64,000 nt of DNA from Rhodoferax sp. (GTDB taxonomy: Bacteria > Pseudomonadota > Gammaproteobacteria > Burkholderiales > Burkholderiaceae_C). Both the position numbers and the translations under genes were made by a program. Below are positions 15,463-24,514 of the stretch, piece by piece. How positions within the stretch are numbered: position 1 is the first letter of the stretch; each line of letters starts with the position of its first letter. The stretch is taken from positions 81,386-145,385 of the forward strand of contig NZ_JAURYQ010000042.1 of the NCBI RefSeq assembly GCF_030653815.1. Direction: 5' to 3'. Under the pieces are notes generated by a model that was not told the origin of the DNA, did not search any database, and saw only the letters and a list, made by a program, of their open reading frames with translations.

Positions 15463-16569
15463 CTAGTGCACCGAAGTGGCGCAAGTTAAAATTTCATCGA
15501 CTACAAACGTAGCACCTGTTCCATTGCAAATACTCGACGCCGCATCTGAGCAGATTTTAAGTGAGTGAGGTATTGCGAGAAATGACGACAATTGATCCGG
15601 CAATCGTTTTTCTACGTGTTCCAGTTTTCCAATAATCTCGGCTGCACCTACAGCGCCTAGCTCAGCACAAGAGCTATTCTGGTTGTCAGCAAGGATCACC
15701 AGTATTGACGGCAGCCCCAAACAGCACCGCTCCCACGAGGTGCTACCCGCAGCACCAATCGCCAGATCACTGTCGGCCATTCGCTGGGCCATGTCATTGA
15801 CATTGACCACCACTGCTGTAGGCCATGGCATTTGTGCTGCCAACTCCTTAACGCTTTCCAACCAGGGCGCTGTCAGCCCCATGACCACGGTGATCCGGCT
15901 TTCTCTCGGCAAAGCGCAGGTTTTTAGGACTTGCAACACTTTTCCGGTGGCGTTGGGTTGATCGACACCGCCCATCGTTATCAGCAACTGGCGCAAGGCC
16001 GGCTGCGTCTTACGGCGCTCCATGCTGTACGCACGCAAGGCCGAGAATTCAGGGCGCAACACGGCGTAATGCGAACCGGTGAGCACCTGGCAGTGTGGGG
16101 GAACCAATTCATTGTAGTGCTCGGGCCGGCGCCCCAGGTTCTGATCGAGCAGCAGGTCGCATTGGTGGGGTCGATCTGCCAGATCGTCAATCACCAGAAT
16201 GCTTCGGGTGTGCGGGCGCAGGGCTTGTTCCCAGCGGCGGTCCAGCGCGTAATGGTCCACCACCAGACAATCCACCACTTGGCCCCCCAGGGCTTGTCGG
16301 GTTTGCTCGGCATCGCGGGCCCAGTCGGTGCCCAGCCATTGGGCATGGCTTGGGTCTGTGGGGGCGGTAAATGCATCGTCTGCAGGGGCCAGCGCTGTCG
16401 CTGAGTGGCCGCGCTGGTGGATCAAGTTTTGTAAGTGGCCGGCGTGCGGGCGGCAAATGAAGGTGCTTTGTGCACCGCGCTCGCGCAGGGCATCGGCCAG
16501 CGTAAGGCAGCGCATGACATGGCCTGTGCCGATTTGCAGCGATGCATCGGTGCGGAATGCGATGTGCAT
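15463..16569 (-). CDS. pseG: UDP-2,4-diacetamido-2,4,6-trideoxy-beta-L-altropyranose hydrolase
   Basis: Start ATG 16569 (MHIAFRTDASLQIGTGHVMRC) overlaps the pseF stop (ATGA); an upstream in-frame start adds unrelated residues. The 368-residue GT-B fold protein has the PseG signature GTGHVMRC with catalytic His at about 17, then VVDHYALD, IDDLADRPHQCDLLLDQN, MGGVDQPN and GAAGSTSWERCCLG. It removes UDP from the diacetamido sugar. The last 70 codons (15463-15680) are more AT-rich than the rest, suggesting a recombination boundary. It is followed by pseH after 14 bases. Confidence 0.92.
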   Translation of the reverse strand: MHIAFRTDASLQIGTGHVMRCLTLADALRERGAQSTFICRPHAGHLQNLIHQRGHSATALAPADDAFTAPTDPSHAQWLGTDWARDAEQTRQALGGQVVDCLVVDHYALDRRWEQALRPHTRSILVIDDLADRPHQCDLLLDQNLGRRPEHYNELVPPHCQVLTGSHYAVLRPEFSALRAYSMERRKTQPALRQLLITMGGVDQPNATGKVLQVLKTCALPRESRITVVMGLTAPWLESVKELAAQMPWPTAVVVNVNDMAQRMADSDLAIGAAGSTSWERCCLGLPSILVILADNQNSSCAELGAVGAAEIIGKLEHVEKRLPDQLSSFLAIPHSLKICSDAASSICNGTGATFVVDEILTCATSVH

Positions 16570-17288
16570 CAGTCGTTGGCCTTTGGGGGAGTGGTCTTGT
16601 TGGCGTGTTGCATGGCCTTGAACATCCATTCGGCACGTTCCCAGTCTTCTGGTGTGTCGATGTCTTGAACGCGATGACGTGGCAACGGCACAGGTGCTGA
16701 GCCTTGGCTGAACAGCGGTTTGCCCTCCAGCCAGGCTTGAGCTTGGCCCCAGTAAAACTGGCCCGCGTCGTGCCAGGCTTCTGCCAGGTCTTGTGATCGG
16801 GTGTTGAAGTGTTCGGGCTGGAACATTTCGACCCGTTGTTCTGCGGTGATGCGTATGGCACGTTGGATGGGGAAGGCGTAGCTGGTAACGGAAAACGCGT
16901 AGTCAGCATCCGTGCTTTGAAGCGCTTGCAGGCCGCGCTGCAGGTCAGCGGCTTGAACAAAGGGGGCAGTAGCGTAGATGCAGCAGACTTGCGTGGCCGC
17001 TGGTCCGTGCAGGTTTTGCCAGTCGATCGCGTGAGCAATGACCGGGATGGTTCCTGTGTGGTCGTCCGACAGATTGGCAGGACGCTCAAAGGGCACGTCT
17101 GCGCCGTGCTCTTTGGCGACTGCGGCAATTTCTTCATCGTCGGTGCTGACGATGAGGCGGTCAAAACATTGGCTTTGAATGGCGGCACGAATCGACCACG
17201 CGATCATGGGCAAGCCGCCAAAGGCTTTGATGTTTTTGCGCGGGATGCGTTTGCTGCCGCCACGCGCTGGGATCACCGCCAGCCTCAT
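16569..17288 (-). CDS. pseF: Pseudaminic acid cytidylyltransferase
   Basis: The 239-residue nucleotidyltransferase opens MRLAVIPARGGSKRIPRKNI, the CMP-nonulosonate synthetase signature. It continues with VSTDDEEIA, CIYATAPF and a C-terminal VQDIDTPEDWERAE. It activates pseudaminic acid with CTP to CMP-Pse, the donor for transfer. The stop of pseC and start of pseF overlap by 4 bases, as do pseF and pseG. Length and motifs match PseF rather than NeuA or KdsB. Confidence 0.93.
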   Translation of the reverse strand: MRLAVIPARGGSKRIPRKNIKAFGGLPMIAWSIRAAIQSQCFDRLIVSTDDEEIAAVAKEHGADVPFERPANLSDDHTGTIPVIAHAIDWQNLHGPAATQVCCIYATAPFVQAADLQRGLQALQSTDADYAFSVTSYAFPIQRAIRITAEQRVEMFQPEHFNTRSQDLAEAWHDAGQFYWGQAQAWLEGKPLFSQGSAPVPLPRHRVQDIDTPEDWERAEWMFKAMQHANKTTPPKAND

Positions 17289-18445
17289 AGGCCCATGGCC
17301 TCGCGCAGGCAGCTGGCCACAAACTGCAATTCCGGATCGGTCAAGTTGACGTGCATGGGGATGCTGATGGCTTCGCGGTAGTACTGCTCGGCTTGCGGAT
17401 AGTCACCTTGTTTGAAACCCATTTGTTGGTAGTAGGGCTGGGTGTGCACCGGGATGTAATGCAGGTTGACCAGGATGTCTTTTGCTCGCAGGGCTTCAAA
17501 CACTTGGCGGTGGGTGGCGCTGATTTTGTCCAGCTGAAGGCGGACCACATACAGGTGATAGGCACTGTAGCTGTCGGGGTGATGCCAAGGCAGCGTGAGC
17601 GGCAAGTCGGCCAGCAGTTCGTTGTAACGCTGAGCGATGGTGTGGCGGCGTTTGACGTAGTCGGTCAGGCGTGTCATTTGGCTCACGCCGAGTGCGGCCT
17701 GCATGTCAGTCATGCGGTAGTTGAAGCCCAGCACCACCTGCTGGTAATACCAGGGGCCGTGCATGGGCTCGGTCATGAGCGCTGGGTCGCGGGTGATGCC
17801 GTGGCTGCGCAGCAGGTCCAGGCGGGTGGCGAGTTCGGCGCTGTTGGTCAGGGCCATGCCGCCTTCGGCGGTGGTGATAATCTTAACTGGGTGAAAGCTG
17901 AAGACTGTGATGTCGCTATAGCGGCCATTGCCAATGGGTTCTCCTTTGTACTTGCCACCAATGGCGTGCGAGGCGTCTTCAATGATTTTGAAGCCATATC
18001 GCTGGCCCAGCGCGTGAATGACGGCCATGTCGCAGGGTTGGCCTGCAAGGTGCACCGGGATGACCACTTTGGGCAGGCAGCCGACCTTCTCGGCTTCGAT
18101 GAGTTTCGCTTCGAGCGCCAGGGGGCAGAGGTTGTAAGTGCGTGGGTCAATGTCTACAAAGTCAACTTGGGCGCCGCAATACAAGGCGCAATTGGCAGAT
18201 GCAACAAATGTATTCGGAGTGGTCCAAAGCCTGTCTCCAGGGCCTAGACCTAATGCTAGGCAGGAAATATGCAAAGCAGAGGTAGCACTGTTGACAGCCA
18301 CCGCATGTTTCGCATAAGTGTGATCGAGTACGCTCTGCTCAAAAAGTGGGATGTTAGGCCCTTGGGTGAGATTAACCGATTTAAGCACTGAAACGACCGA
18401 ATCGATGTCAGCTTGTGTAATGTCTTGTTGCCCGTACCGTATCAT
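17285..18445 (-). CDS. pseC: UDP-4-amino-4,6-dideoxy-N-acetyl-beta-L-altrosamine transaminase
   Basis: The 386-residue DegT/DnrJ/EryC1 aminotransferase starts IRYGQQDITQADIDSVVSVL and has NLTQGP at 25-30, the usual PseC opening. EDASHAIG holds the cofactor Asp157, and SFHPVKIITTAEGG holds the PLP lysine K188. It transfers an amino group from glutamate to the 4-keto product of a PseB-type dehydratase. It is the first gene of the pse operon, after an IS5 scar. No pseB lies next to it, so the 4-keto substrate probably comes from FnlA or from elsewhere in the genome. Confidence 0.93.
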   Translation of the reverse strand: MIRYGQQDITQADIDSVVSVLKSVNLTQGPNIPLFEQSVLDHTYAKHAVAVNSATSALHISCLALGLGPGDRLWTTPNTFVASANCALYCGAQVDFVDIDPRTYNLCPLALEAKLIEAEKVGCLPKVVIPVHLAGQPCDMAVIHALGQRYGFKIIEDASHAIGGKYKGEPIGNGRYSDITVFSFHPVKIITTAEGGMALTNSAELATRLDLLRSHGITRDPALMTEPMHGPWYYQQVVLGFNYRMTDMQAALGVSQMTRLTDYVKRRHTIAQRYNELLADLPLTLPWHHPDSYSAYHLYVVRLQLDKISATHRQVFEALRAKDILVNLHYIPVHTQPYYQQMGFKQGDYPQAEQYYREAISIPMHVNLTDPELQFVASCLREAMGL

Positions 18446-18573
18446 TATATTTTCTCGTAAATTATTAATTTTGATTTGAATTAATGAAGATTAACACCTA
18501 AGAATAAAATTGAATTCAAACACAACAAATTACGTATTTTATTCACTGCCGAGTATACTATCCAGAGAAGTAG

Positions 18574-18990
18574 GGACGGTTTGAGTAACTAAAACCCAGA
18601 TGTGTTACCGCGCTCATCAGTAACAGCGGGGTCAGCACCAGGGCGTTTTTCAACACCTTGATAGCCGGCATCAGCCCAGACGTTTTTCTCTTGTCCCTGC
18701 AACAACCGGTGTGCCTGGGTGATGTCATGTTCAGTGCCACTGGTGCAGCGCACCATGTGCCCCAGCCCAGAGTCGGCATCGACACTAATATGCGCTTTCA
18801 TTCCGAAATACCACTGGAGACCCTTTTGACTGGAGTGCATCTCGGGATTTGTCTTTGTTTTTGGTAGCCCATGACACGACTTGTTCGATCTGCTCCAGGA
18901 ACACGAGTTTATGAGTCTTATTGAGGTGAGAACTAGGTTCAAAATAGTTACCAATAGAAATGAACGTAATCCGACCAGACTTGTTGCACA
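18574..18990 (-). pseudogene. Internally deleted IS5-family element
   Basis: Bases 18619-18855 are nearly identical to 21067-21300 of the intact IS5-family copy and encode the DDE core (SKGSPVVFRNESAHISVDADSGLGHMV in altered form, then TSGTEHDITQAH). The outer end 18574-18619 matches the intact copy's end at 20681-20726. About 340 bases of the C-terminal coding part and much of the N-terminal part are missing. The upstream piece still reads KTHKLVFLEQIEQVVSWA like an IS5 N-terminus. It cannot make active transposase. It fills most of the 615-base gap between pseC and the flippase; the AT-rich 18446-18573 holds nothing else I recognise. Confidence 0.8.
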
Positions 18991-19060
18991 CTCATCCGCC
19001 CTGAAGGGAAAAAGTGACGTGCGGGTTTGTACCATAGATATGTAACCAAAAGGGCGCACA

Positions 19061-20533
19061 TCAAGAATTACGGACATTACCCAAGTAAATATGTTTCCAA
19101 TCGTCAATGACCTTGAGTCTAAATCCAAATATTATTACTGAATATGTTATTATATAAGCGAATCCAATACCTATTGACATGACGATATTATTTTCATATT
19201 TAAATATTATTATTGAAAATAAAATATATAAAAAAGAATTAATATATAATGTTGGCAAAGTATCACTCATTTGCTCCTTGAAAGAATATTTTATATATTC
19301 TCTACTGGGAACTGCGTTAATAAATATCGAGACTATCGCAACAAAAAGCATCCCCCAGAGAAGAAATTCAACACCATGGGATATAGTCAGCGCTATAGTA
19401 AGAAATCCTATTGTTTTCTTTAAAATCTCAAACTTCAACGTTGCTAAGCTATGTCCTAGTGCATTAACGTAATACGATGCAGTACTAGATATGTGATGCA
19501 AGCCATAAATTATAGCGAAAATTTTTAAATAAATAACACTTGGAAGCCATTTATCCGTCAAAAGAATATTTACCATATCATCTGCCAATAAAATTGTGAG
19601 GCATGAAATTGGAAAAAATAATACGTTCATTGTTCTAATCGATTTTCTCAATAATTCCTTACCTTTAGGTATATCATCTTGTAATCCTGAAAATATTGGG
19701 AAAAATACGGTGGCAACTGTTGCATTCATTGTCGATGAAACAAAAGCAGGTATCTGTCTTCCCATATTAAAAAACCCCAAAGTTTGGCTATTATAAAATT
19801 TACCCACTGCGATGATGGTTGATGATCTATAAATTTCGTCCAAAACACTTGCGAGAAACATATTGCTTGAATATGCCATAGACCCACGAGCAATATTAAA
19901 ATTAAAACTCAACTTTGGGAATGGAATATAAAAATATGCACAGAATATAATACTAATTAAACTTGTAAGTCCAGTATTAATAATTAATGAATAAATACCA
20001 AAACCAGCGTAGGCTAGGTAAATACTAACGCTTCCGGATATTAATGTTGGAACTGTAGAGCAGAAAAATATTTTTTTAAATTCGAGATTTTTAGATAATT
20101 CACTTATCTGTAAAGCATTAATGGCTGTAAATAATATAGTAAGACCGTATACTCTTAAGTAATCAACTAACAAATCAGTGTAGTCAAAAAAATTACTGAC
20201 ATATGGCGCACTTATATAAATAACGAAATAAAAGAAAAAAGACAATAAAACACTTGTGTAAAAAATAGTGGGATATCCATCATTACCCGATCTTTTATTT
20301 TGTATATTTGCTGATCCAAGACCGGCGGTTGCGAACATGTTGCAAATATTAATAAATACTGCTAGTGAGGCCACTATACCAAAATCTGATGGCTTCAAAA
20401 TTCGTGCAAGAAGTAAATAAATTACAAACTGACTTATATTGCCAATGAATCTAGATAAAAAACTCCATGATAAGCTCTCAAATATGCTAAGGGAAAATTT
20501 TTTTACTGTCATTTCGTATATATTTATTGGCAT
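19061..20533 (-). CDS. wzx: Polysaccharide flippase (Wzx, MOP superfamily)
   Basis: The 490-residue protein has about 12-14 hydrophobic segments. It starts LSWSFLSRFIGNISQFVIYLLLARIL followed by KPSDFGIVASL, the WzxC/RfbX opening. FNMGRQIPAFVSSTMNATV and FFPIFS are further family motifs. It flips the undecaprenyl-linked unit across the inner membrane. The gene is very AT-rich with many ATA and TTA codons, so it is clearly foreign to the backbone. An alternative ATG (MTVKKFSLSIF) 8 codons in is possible. Scars or copies of IS5 flank it on both sides. Confidence 0.88.
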   Translation of the reverse strand: MPINIYEMTVKKFSLSIFESLSWSFLSRFIGNISQFVIYLLLARILKPSDFGIVASLAVFINICNMFATAGLGSANIQNKRSGNDGYPTIFYTSVLLSFFFYFVIYISAPYVSNFFDYTDLLVDYLRVYGLTILFTAINALQISELSKNLEFKKIFFCSTVPTLISGSVSIYLAYAGFGIYSLIINTGLTSLISIIFCAYFYIPFPKLSFNFNIARGSMAYSSNMFLASVLDEIYRSSTIIAVGKFYNSQTLGFFNMGRQIPAFVSSTMNATVATVFFPIFSGLQDDIPKGKELLRKSIRTMNVLFFPISCLTILLADDMVNILLTDKWLPSVIYLKIFAIIYGLHHISSTASYYVNALGHSLATLKFEILKKTIGFLTIALTISHGVEFLLWGMLFVAIVSIFINAVPSREYIKYSFKEQMSDTLPTLYINSFLYILFSIIIFKYENNIVMSIGIGFAYIITYSVIIFGFRLKVIDDWKHIYLGNVRNS

Positions 20534-20680
20534 CTAGCTGCCACATTTTTTTAGTTAATTTTTCCATCAAAGAGAAAATATACAATATTTGAATTAATAT
20601 GGGCATTACTGCCAATTCTCTTTTAATACTTTGTTCAATATTGAAGATCGTTTACCCGCTGATTAACTTATAATATTTAA

Positions 20681-20726
20681 GGACGGTCTGGATATCTAAA
20701 AGACAGATGTGTTATCGCACTCATCA
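20681..20726. repeat. Terminal sequence of the IS5-family element
   Basis: GGACGGTCTGGATATCTAAA and the following ACAGATGTGTTATCGCACTCATC are shared (with a few changes) by 18574-18619, where they also mark the outer edge of the deleted IS copy. This is therefore the left end of the element. A matching inverted end upstream of the transposase start is not obvious: near 21800 only a weak match (CTGAATAT on the minus strand) is seen. Confidence 0.6.
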
Positions 20727-20804
20727 TCATAGTCATTCCGTTTTCCGTGGTTTGTGGGTTTTTTCGTACCCCGCTTTAACCTTCCTGGCCCAACTTGGAC
20801 GCAC

Positions 20805-21773
20805 TCATGTTCGCGCTCCCATCAAATCATGACGTGCCATCCACAAATTGGACAGAGCAAAGAGCGCGGCAATCTGCGCCGTGTTTTTCTTCAGGCCCCG
20901 GTAGCGGGTTTTCATGTGTGGGAACTGACGCTTGATCACCCGAAACGGATGTACTACCTTGGTGCAAATGCCAGCCTTGAGCTTTTCGACCTTGTCCAGC
21001 AACTCCCCCATCTCACTGGCGTGCTTGAGATTTTTGCGCTTGACTGGGCGCATGGCCACGTACCAGGTCACAGCGGGGTCAGCACCAGGGCGTTTTTCAA
21101 CACCTTGATAGCCGGCATCAGCCCAGACGTTTTTCTCTTGTCCCTGCAACAACCGGTGTGCCTGGGTGATGCTATGTTCAGTGCCACTGGTGCAGCGCAC
21201 CGTATGCACCAGCCCAGAGTCGGCATCGACACCAATATGCGCCTTCATTCCGAAATACCACTGGATACCCTTTTGACTGGAGTGCATCTCGGGGTCTCGG
21301 GACTTGCCTTTGCTTATTGTGCTAGGTGCGGCAATCAGGTTGGCATCGACAGCGCTGTCTTGTTTGAGCAGCAAACCGCGCTCAGTAAGAATCGCACTGA
21401 CCTCAGCGAGTATCTTGTCAGCCAAATCATGCCTTTCCAGCCGATGGCGGAAACGCAAGATGGTGCTCTCATCGGGCAAGCGCACGTTGTCATCCAAGCC
21501 TACAAACTCGCGGTACAGCGGCGTGTCAAAGAAGGCCTCTTCCATCGCCGGAACAGACAAGTTTAACCAGTGCTGCAGGAAATGCGCAGGCAGCATTGTC
21601 TCCAGTGCAAACGGTGTCCGTCCGGTGTGGCCTGCAGGGTAGTGCGGTGCAATCAGGTCAACCAAACGCGCCCAAGGAACAACGCGACCAATCTCGTCAA
21701 GAAAGATAGCTTTGCGGGTCTTGCGGTTGCACAGAGAAAAAGCGACCTTAGGCTGATTGGTGTAAAACTTCAT
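20805..21773 (-). CDS. IS5-family transposase, apparently full length
   Basis: The 322-residue DDE transposase shows FLDEIGRVVPWARLVDLI, PHYPAGHTGRTPFALETML, VGLDDNVRLPDESTILRFRH, QDSAVDANLIAAPS, FGMKAHIGVDADSGLVHTV and YQGVEKR, then a C-terminal RYRGLKKN. The catalytic Asp and Glu positions of the IS5 group appear intact. It is GC-rich compared with the AT-rich genes around it, so it is a recent insertion between the flippase and the next glycosyltransferase. The deleted copy at 18.6 kb is a close relative. Confidence 0.92.
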   Translation of the reverse strand: MKFYTNQPKVAFSLCNRKTRKAIFLDEIGRVVPWARLVDLIAPHYPAGHTGRTPFALETMLPAHFLQHWLNLSVPAMEEAFFDTPLYREFVGLDDNVRLPDESTILRFRHRLERHDLADKILAEVSAILTERGLLLKQDSAVDANLIAAPSTISKGKSRDPEMHSSQKGIQWYFGMKAHIGVDADSGLVHTVRCTSGTEHSITQAHRLLQGQEKNVWADAGYQGVEKRPGADPAVTWYVAMRPVKRKNLKHASEMGELLDKVEKLKAGICTKVVHPFRVIKRQFPHMKTRYRGLKKNTAQIAALFALSNLWMARHDLMGART

Positions 21774-21863
21774 GCTATGATTTTTATATCAACTAGGCCA
21801 TATTCAGCAAGAGATGTGGTATGTTTTCCTTAACAAATTCTGGAGGACTTTTGTAGAGTTTCC

Positions 21864-22880
21864 TCAAGTCTTCGTTCTGCGCATTTGTTGATTTATAAAC
21901 ATTTTCTTTCTTATAAAATTCGTTATCATCGTTGGCAGTTTAGGCACTTGCTTAAATATGTATACATACACTTTCTTTTTGTCATTTGACAAGCTATAGA
22001 TATCTTTAAGACATCTCCAATTATGCGACGACGGATATCTGATAATATAAAGAATTGACCACCACACATAGTAAGGCATTCGATCTTCATGTCTTATTTC
22101 TCGCTTAAATTCTTCGCGACAATATAGCTCAAGCATTTTCAGAAACTTAATTCTATCAAGCATTTGATTTTTTTTCGTGATAGATGAAGACCAGTTTGTT
22201 CCCCCTTTTACTTGAAAACTCCTATAACTAGTCATAACATCATCAGACACGTAGATTTTTCCGAGACATGTAAGAATTAAACATAATGTTATGTCACATA
22301 TAAATCTGTCTGCCTTAGTAATGATCGTATAATCATACTGCGGCTCTAAAAATATGTTTCTGAAGACAAGCGTGCCAGGATGGCCATAGTAGATGTATTT
22401 AGTGAAATCGTTTATTGTATAGTCACCACTTTCAGGTCTACCCGGACCGCTATATGTTTCTTGTATAACATTATTGTCCTGATCAACAACATTGTATCGT
22501 TGTGTGCAAGCGATGTAGTTTCTATTGTTTTTTAGAAAATTTGTTTGAGTTTTTAGCTTTTCGTTATCTGTCCAAAAATCGTCGCCATCTAAAATAGCGA
22601 TGTACTTTCCTGTACATTTTAAAAAACAATCATATTGGTTTTTTGTTGCTCCAACATTAACGGATCTTAAGGTTGGTTTAATTATATGAGGTACTCTTTG
22701 TTGGTATTCTTTTATAATTTCTGTCGTTTGATCTGTTGAACAATCGTCTCCAATAATAATTTCAATAGAAAAATTGATATTTTGCATTAGTATACTATCT
22801 AAGCATTGTCTAATGTATTTTTCATGCTGGTAAGTTATTACAACAACACTTACCAGATTCAAATTATCATAAGTTTTCAT
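21864..22880 (-). CDS. Glycosyltransferase family 2
   Basis: The 338-residue protein opens VSVVVITYQHEKYIRQCLDS, with IIIGDDCSTDQTTEII and the metal-binding region YIAILDGDDFW. The rest is a variable C-terminal half with QRYNVVDQDNNVIQ and HPGTLVFRN. It belongs to the inverting GT2 group, acting on the cytoplasmic face of the inner membrane. Its neighbours are the C-methyl-dideoxyhexose genes, so transfer of that sugar is one possibility. AT-rich composition matches the flippase and the 23-28.6 kb module. Confidence 0.85.
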   Translation of the reverse strand: MKTYDNLNLVSVVVITYQHEKYIRQCLDSILMQNINFSIEIIIGDDCSTDQTTEIIKEYQQRVPHIIKPTLRSVNVGATKNQYDCFLKCTGKYIAILDGDDFWTDNEKLKTQTNFLKNNRNYIACTQRYNVVDQDNNVIQETYSGPGRPESGDYTINDFTKYIYYGHPGTLVFRNIFLEPQYDYTIITKADRFICDITLCLILTCLGKIYVSDDVMTSYRSFQVKGGTNWSSSITKKNQMLDRIKFLKMLELYCREEFKREIRHEDRMPYYVWWSILYIIRYPSSHNWRCLKDIYSLSNDKKKVYVYIFKQVPKLPTMITNFIRKKMFINQQMRRTKT

Positions 22881-23079
22881 AATCTATCTAGCCCCCAATC
22901 CCGATTTTTTAAAACGGATTTCGCAAGGTTAGTCGATACTTGCATATGTCTTGGTGTTGTGCTAATTTGCTGCTAACTGACGATTCAGCGCAGCGAATGC
23001 TGTGGGCGCTAGAGTTGTATAGAATCATGGACTTCTTTTAGAAACAAGAGGTACTATTTATGGGGAGGCGCAGGTCAAA

Positions 23080-24315
23080 TCAACTTACAATTTCAACAAA
23101 GGGCAATGGAAAAATGAATTTAGTTCCGTTGTAGATAGTTTCTTTTTCACGTAACAGAATATCGCTTCTAAAAGCCCAAGGTAAAACCAAAAAATAATCC
23201 GGTTTCAAAGCTTTGGCTTTTTCCATTGAGATGACTGGGATTTTTGATCCTGGAGTAAACACCCCATCTTTAAATGGAGTGATATCACCTATAAACGGCA
23301 ACAGGTCAGGTCCGATACCACAGTACTGCAAGATGACATTTCCTTTGGTTGAGGCTCCGTAACCAATCACCGTTTTTCCCGACTTTTTAAGTTCTTGGAG
23401 AAGCCTTACCAAATCGAGCTTTTGTCTTTGCACATTTTCTTGAAAACTTTCAAAGGAATTTTTGGAGTAAATGTCATGGTTTTTTTCTTGCTCTATAAGC
23501 CAAGTTGCCTCCGAAGAGATCTTATCAGCAAATGGACCTGACTCATGAACAGCGGCTAACCTTATGCTTCCACCATTGACCTCATTTTGAGAAGCGTCTA
23601 TGATGGTCATTCCAGCCTGCTGAAGAATATACTGAATGGCGGTCAGAGAGTAATATTCTAAATGTTCATGACATATGGTATCGTACGAATTAGTTCGCAA
23701 CATTGCCGGAAGATAGCTTTGTTCAAAAACCCAGACACCATCAAAAGAAAGAACACTTGCGATAGCTTTGGCAAATTCAACAGGTTTCTCTAAATCGTAA
23801 AACATTGAAATGGATGTCACGACTTTAGCTCTTTCAGAAGCTACAGAAAAATAGCTTTCTTTTGTAAAAAAATCGGTTACGACTTTGGCATCTTTTGGAT
23901 ACAAATCCAAATATTTTTTGGCCACAGGATCAATACCAATCCGATGATACATATCATCAGAATACTGATGCAAAAGAGTCCCATCATTGGAACCAATATC
24001 CAATACATAGTCACCCTTTTTTAAAGATATTTTCTCAATTGCAAAGTCGAGAATTTTCTTAAGATGTTGACTCATATAAGCGGTAAGACCTGAGCGATAT
24101 CCGTAACCTTCATTGTACATCTCATCTAATGGATAAGAATGTTGTAACTGTACCAACTGACAGTTATCGCATCTTACGAGAGTCAGAGGCCCAGAAATGA
24201 TATCGTCGAGATTTGCCGAACGAAAAACTCCAGAAAGCATCTGCTCACCAAGATCAAATACAGCTTCAATGTTTGAAGAACCACAAGAGCGACAGTTTTT
24301 AATACAAGTTTTCAT
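23080..24315 (-). CDS. NDP-hexose C-methyltransferase (TylCIII/EvaC-like)
   Basis: The 411-residue protein has the three-part layout of sugar 3-C-methyltransferases. An N-terminal zinc module has C8/C11 (CRSC) and C49/C52 (CDNC). A Rossmann SAM domain has VLDIGSNDGTLL at 104-115 and the catalytic-region CHEHLEYYS. A C-terminal domain has VIGYGASTKGNVILQYCG. The family methylates C3 of a 3-keto-dideoxyhexose using S-adenosylmethionine. It is split from the reductase genes by a decayed IS5 copy, yet belongs functionally with the 2,3-dehydratase at 27-28.6 kb. Confidence 0.88.
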   Translation of the reverse strand: MKTCIKNCRSCGSSNIEAVFDLGEQMLSGVFRSANLDDIISGPLTLVRCDNCQLVQLQHSYPLDEMYNEGYGYRSGLTAYMSQHLKKILDFAIEKISLKKGDYVLDIGSNDGTLLHQYSDDMYHRIGIDPVAKKYLDLYPKDAKVVTDFFTKESYFSVASERAKVVTSISMFYDLEKPVEFAKAIASVLSFDGVWVFEQSYLPAMLRTNSYDTICHEHLEYYSLTAIQYILQQAGMTIIDASQNEVNGGSIRLAAVHESGPFADKISSEATWLIEQEKNHDIYSKNSFESFQENVQRQKLDLVRLLQELKKSGKTVIGYGASTKGNVILQYCGIGPDLLPFIGDITPFKDGVFTPGSKIPVISMEKAKALKPDYFLVLPWAFRSDILLREKETIYNGTKFIFPLPFVEIVS

Positions 24316-24514
24316 AATTTGATTATTCTTTCGATTTACTTTTAAGTTAGTTTTTTAAGGAAGTCTTTAATAACGGCCGCATAAGCGAGAGTTGATCAAG
24401 AACAGTTCACCAGACGAACCTTCGTTCCTCTGATTTACGAATTTCACAGGTCTTATGTCCATTTGCGGGCCTCTTGTACCTCCTTTTGGGCATCTGCTTA
24501 CGCTGCAGGCGCAC

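Noticed and set aside
16187..17188. A 333-codon minus-strand frame overlapping pseF and pseG
   Set aside because: It is rich in Pro, Arg, Thr and Ser without any motif, and pseF/pseG fully explain the DNA.
21774..21850. An intact right inverted end of the IS5 element
   Set aside because: Only a weak match to the left end is visible, so I could not define the element boundary or a target duplication.
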